From NCBI GenBank assembly GCA_937901805.1, contig CALDJI010000333.1:1-7205 (forward strand): a DNA stretch of 7,205 nt. Direction: 5' to 3'. The notes below the pieces were generated by a model. That model was not told the origin of the DNA. It did not search any database and saw only the letters and a program-made list of their open reading frames with translations. A program made the position numbers and the translations under genes. This stretch comes from an uncultured Clostridia bacterium. GTDB lineage: Bacteria; Bacillota; Clostridia; Oscillospirales; Ruminococcaceae. Positions 5,847 through 7,205 of the stretch are shown piece after piece (within the stretch, counting starts at the first letter, position 1; each line of letters starts with the position of its first letter).

Positions 5847-6948
5847 GGGTTCCAGATATCTGCTGCTTGTTTTGAGTTTTTTGGGCTGTATTACTTTATG
5901 TGGTTGTATCGAATCGGTAGAACTGAGTGAACGGGCTTTGGTACAAGCGATTGGAATCGATGTGGAAAATGGAGAATATGAGGTGACGATTCAGTACTTT
6001 AGTCCGGAAAACGGTGGGGGACAGGCAATGCTGGATATCAGTAAGCCAAATAACTATGTACTAAGCTGTAAAGGGAGCACTTTAATGGAGGCACTTTCCA
6101 AAGCAGAGCAAAGGCAGGGAAAAGATATTTTTTATGTGCATAATAAACTGATAGTAATTGGGAAAGATGCAGCTGTCCATGGAGTGACTTATCTGACAGA
6201 GTATTTCAGTGGAAACGATGATATCAAAGCAAATGTATTGGTATGTGTAGCCGATTCCAAGGCATCAGAAGTAGTAGGCGCACAGATTGAACAGGGAATT
6301 CTTCCGGCAGCCTCTCTCAAAAAGCTGCTGGAGAATGCAAAAAAGAACGGACAGACTTCTTCTTGTGAACTGATATCACTCGCCAGAGGTTTGATTGAAC
6401 AGCAGGGAGATACGGTAATTCCCTGTGTGCAAATTCAAAAAGAGGAAGAAAAAGAATTGATCACCTTGACAGGGCTGGCATTGATACAGGAGTATCATTT
6501 AAAAGAAATTGTTCCGCAGGAGAGCTGTACAGGGTATCTGTTCTGGGAAGGTTCTGTTGCGCGAAAAGCACTGATATGTGAACTCGATGATATGCGTACA
6601 GTCACATTGTCTACAGTTGATTCCAGCGTAACAAGAAAGATATCTGATGACAATAAAACACTTTGTCTAAATATCAATATACTCAGTGATGTTACGGAGA
6701 TACTCAGTGAGGAGCCGAGCCCTCTCTCTGAAAAAGATTTGGGACAGTTGGAGCAATTGCAGGAATATCAAGTGGAACAGGCGGTTCACAACTTTTATAA
6801 TCTCCATATCCGTCCTTCCGGAGCGGATTATTTTGGACTGTTTTCCAATACCACCCTATCCCGAGAAGAGATTGGAAGAATTCTTTCCGAAATGGAACTG
6901 TCTATTCAGGTTTCTTCAGATATCCGGAGAAATAATCAACAGAGCTGA
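5833..6948 (+). CDS. gerKC: Spore germinant receptor C subunit, lipoprotein (Ger(x)C/GerKC)
   Basis: This encodes a 371-residue lipoprotein of the Ger(x)C family. Residues 4-25 form a signal peptide with lipobox L22-C-G-C25, so Cys25 should be lipidated by Lgt after export. The mature protein opens with ESVELSERALVQAIGIDVEN, close to the family's E-L-x-x-x-x-x-V-x-A-I-G-I-D motif. GKDIFYVHNKLIVIGKDAA near residues 96-114 is also typical. The C-terminal domain (about residues 205-365) is recognisable but ends abruptly with DIRRNNQQS, slightly short for the family. The protein would sit on the outer face of the inner spore membrane with GerKA and GerKB. The ATG at 5833 has GGAGG (5821-5825) 7 nt upstream, inside the end of gerKB. 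A terminator follows 6 nt after the stop, so this is the last gene of the operon. Confidence 0.94.
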   Translation: MKQIKGSRYLLLVLSFLGCITLCGCIESVELSERALVQAIGIDVENGEYEVTIQYFSPENGGGQAMLDISKPNNYVLSCKGSTLMEALSKAEQRQGKDIFYVHNKLIVIGKDAAVHGVTYLTEYFSGNDDIKANVLVCVADSKASEVVGAQIEQGILPAASLKKLLENAKKNGQTSSCELISLARGLIEQQGDTVIPCVQIQKEEEKELITLTGLALIQEYHLKEIVPQESCTGYLFWEGSVARKALICELDDMRTVTLSTVDSSVTRKISDDNKTLCLNINILSDVTEILSEEPSPLSEKDLGQLEQLQEYQVEQAVHNFYNLHIRPSGADYFGLFSNTTLSREEIGRILSEMELSIQVSSDIRRNNQQS

Positions 6949-6954
6949 AGCCAT

Positions 6955-7013
6955 TGACAAGAAATACAGGCTCCTCTCCAAAGAATTGGGGGAGGAGCCT
7001 GTATTTCTTGTTA
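6955..7013 (+). terminator. Long hairpin terminator after the gerK operon
   Basis: A perfect 19-bp stem pairs 6958-6976 (CAAGAAATACAGGCTCCTC) with 6992-7010, and can be extended outward to 6955/7013 with one wobble pair. The inner part is GC-rich (AGGCTCCTC with GAGGAGCCT). The right arm continues as GTATTTCTTGTTATT, giving a moderately U-rich tail inside and just after the stem. This fits an intrinsic terminator with a weak U-tract. The long symmetrical stem could also act as an RNA-stabilising 3' end or be partly active in the other direction. Confidence 0.7.
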
Positions 7014-7205
7014 TTCCAGAATAAGTTCTCCAAAATCATTTGGACGGTGAAAATCAGGATTCGGTGATAAGACAGGGAAAAAAGTCCCGAAATGTGGGAT
7101 CGGAGTATTCTCACCGCATTTATAAAAATTCCCACGGAGGATCTGCCCAGAACGAAAATCGCATCTTCCATATGCTGTTTTTATAAAGGAAAGGGGGATA
7201 AACAG
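7014..7205. other. Gene-free leader with competing inverted repeats
   Basis: No convincing gene is seen here. The stretch has several short inverted repeats that cannot all form together. GGGA (7075-7078) can pair with TCCC (7085-7088), the same TCCC can pair with GGGA (7096-7099), and GTGGGA (7094-7099) can pair with TCCCAC (7130-7135) around an inner hairpin (7101-7116). This could be a structured leader of the next gene, but no known riboswitch class is recognised. Confidence 0.4.
7188..7197 (+). promoter_or_regulatory. Ribosome binding site for a gene starting just past the window
   Basis: The purine run AGGAAAGGGG(G), ending at 7197, is a strong Shine-Dalgarno-like sequence with 8 nt left before the window edge. 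A start codon at or just after 7206 on the + strand is therefore expected. The identity of that gene cannot be seen. Confidence 0.5.

Noticed and set aside
7070..7152. Possible cobalamin riboswitch, suggested by AGGGAA (7074-7079) and GGAGGATCTGCC (7137-7148).
   Set aside because: The central conserved blocks of that class (the GGTGAAA-TCC and CCGC-ACTGT parts) are absent and the distance between the two pieces is much too short. The resemblance is judged accidental or, at most, a ruin.
6902..7171. 89-codon minus-strand frame across the gerKC end and terminator.
   Set aside because: Its C-terminal half is the reverse translation of the terminator palindrome and gerKC codons. It has no ribosome binding site or family resemblance.
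7026..7187. Open + strand frame of about 50 codons after the gerK terminator, ending at TAA 7185-7187.
   Set aside because: There is no suitable start codon with a ribosome binding site, the translated sequence resembles nothing I know, and a run this length is unremarkable. The inverted repeats explain the region better.

Overview
The window suggests an endospore-forming, low-G+C member of the Firmicutes, probably class Clostridia. The evidence is a complete three-gene spore germinant-receptor operon, candidate sigma-G promoters, a candidate Spo0A box, strong AAAGGAGG-type ribosome binding sites and an AT-rich composition (about 40% G+C by eye). The species cannot be named from this sequence.

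Left part (1-1005, + strand): the last 60 codons of secF (Sec translocon accessory protein) end at 184 and are followed by a strong intrinsic terminator. Next is a decayed sugar phosphate isomerase/epimerase gene (285-1005). It keeps a good ribosome binding site but carries an internal deletion, at least two frameshifts and two in-frame stops.

Middle (1006-1993, + strand): an AT-rich control region contains a perfect 9-bp inverted repeat, a TGTCGAA Spo0A-type box and a sigma-A-like promoter. It precedes a small DUF6514-like gene and nrdR, the zinc/ATP-cone repressor of ribonucleotide reductase genes. NrdR very probably starts at a GTG at 1529.

Minus-strand block (1967-3060): a DUF421 membrane-protein gene, interrupted by one frameshift near 2860, is followed directly (TAG-ATG) by a DUF4363 gene. 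The 3' end of the DUF4363 gene overlaps the 3' end of nrdR by 27 bp on opposite strands.

Right part (3061-7013, + strand): a 153-bp divergent region carries sigma-G-like promoter elements facing both ways. To the right lies an A-B-C germinant receptor operon (gerKA, gerKB, gerKC) with overlapping genes, closed by a hairpin with a 19-bp perfect stem. The proteins would form a receptor in the inner spore membrane: the A subunit with its soluble domain and membrane helices, the B subunit as an APC-type transporter-like ligand sensor, and the C subunit as a lipoprotein. The last 192 bases contain no convincing gene but have several competing inverted repeats and a strong ribosome binding site that points to a gene starting just outside the window.

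The most interesting context is the divergent pairing of the DUF421-DUF4363 cassette with the germination operon under apparently matching forespore promoters. This suggests that the two small membrane proteins also act in the spore inner membrane, although the DUF421 gene looks broken here.
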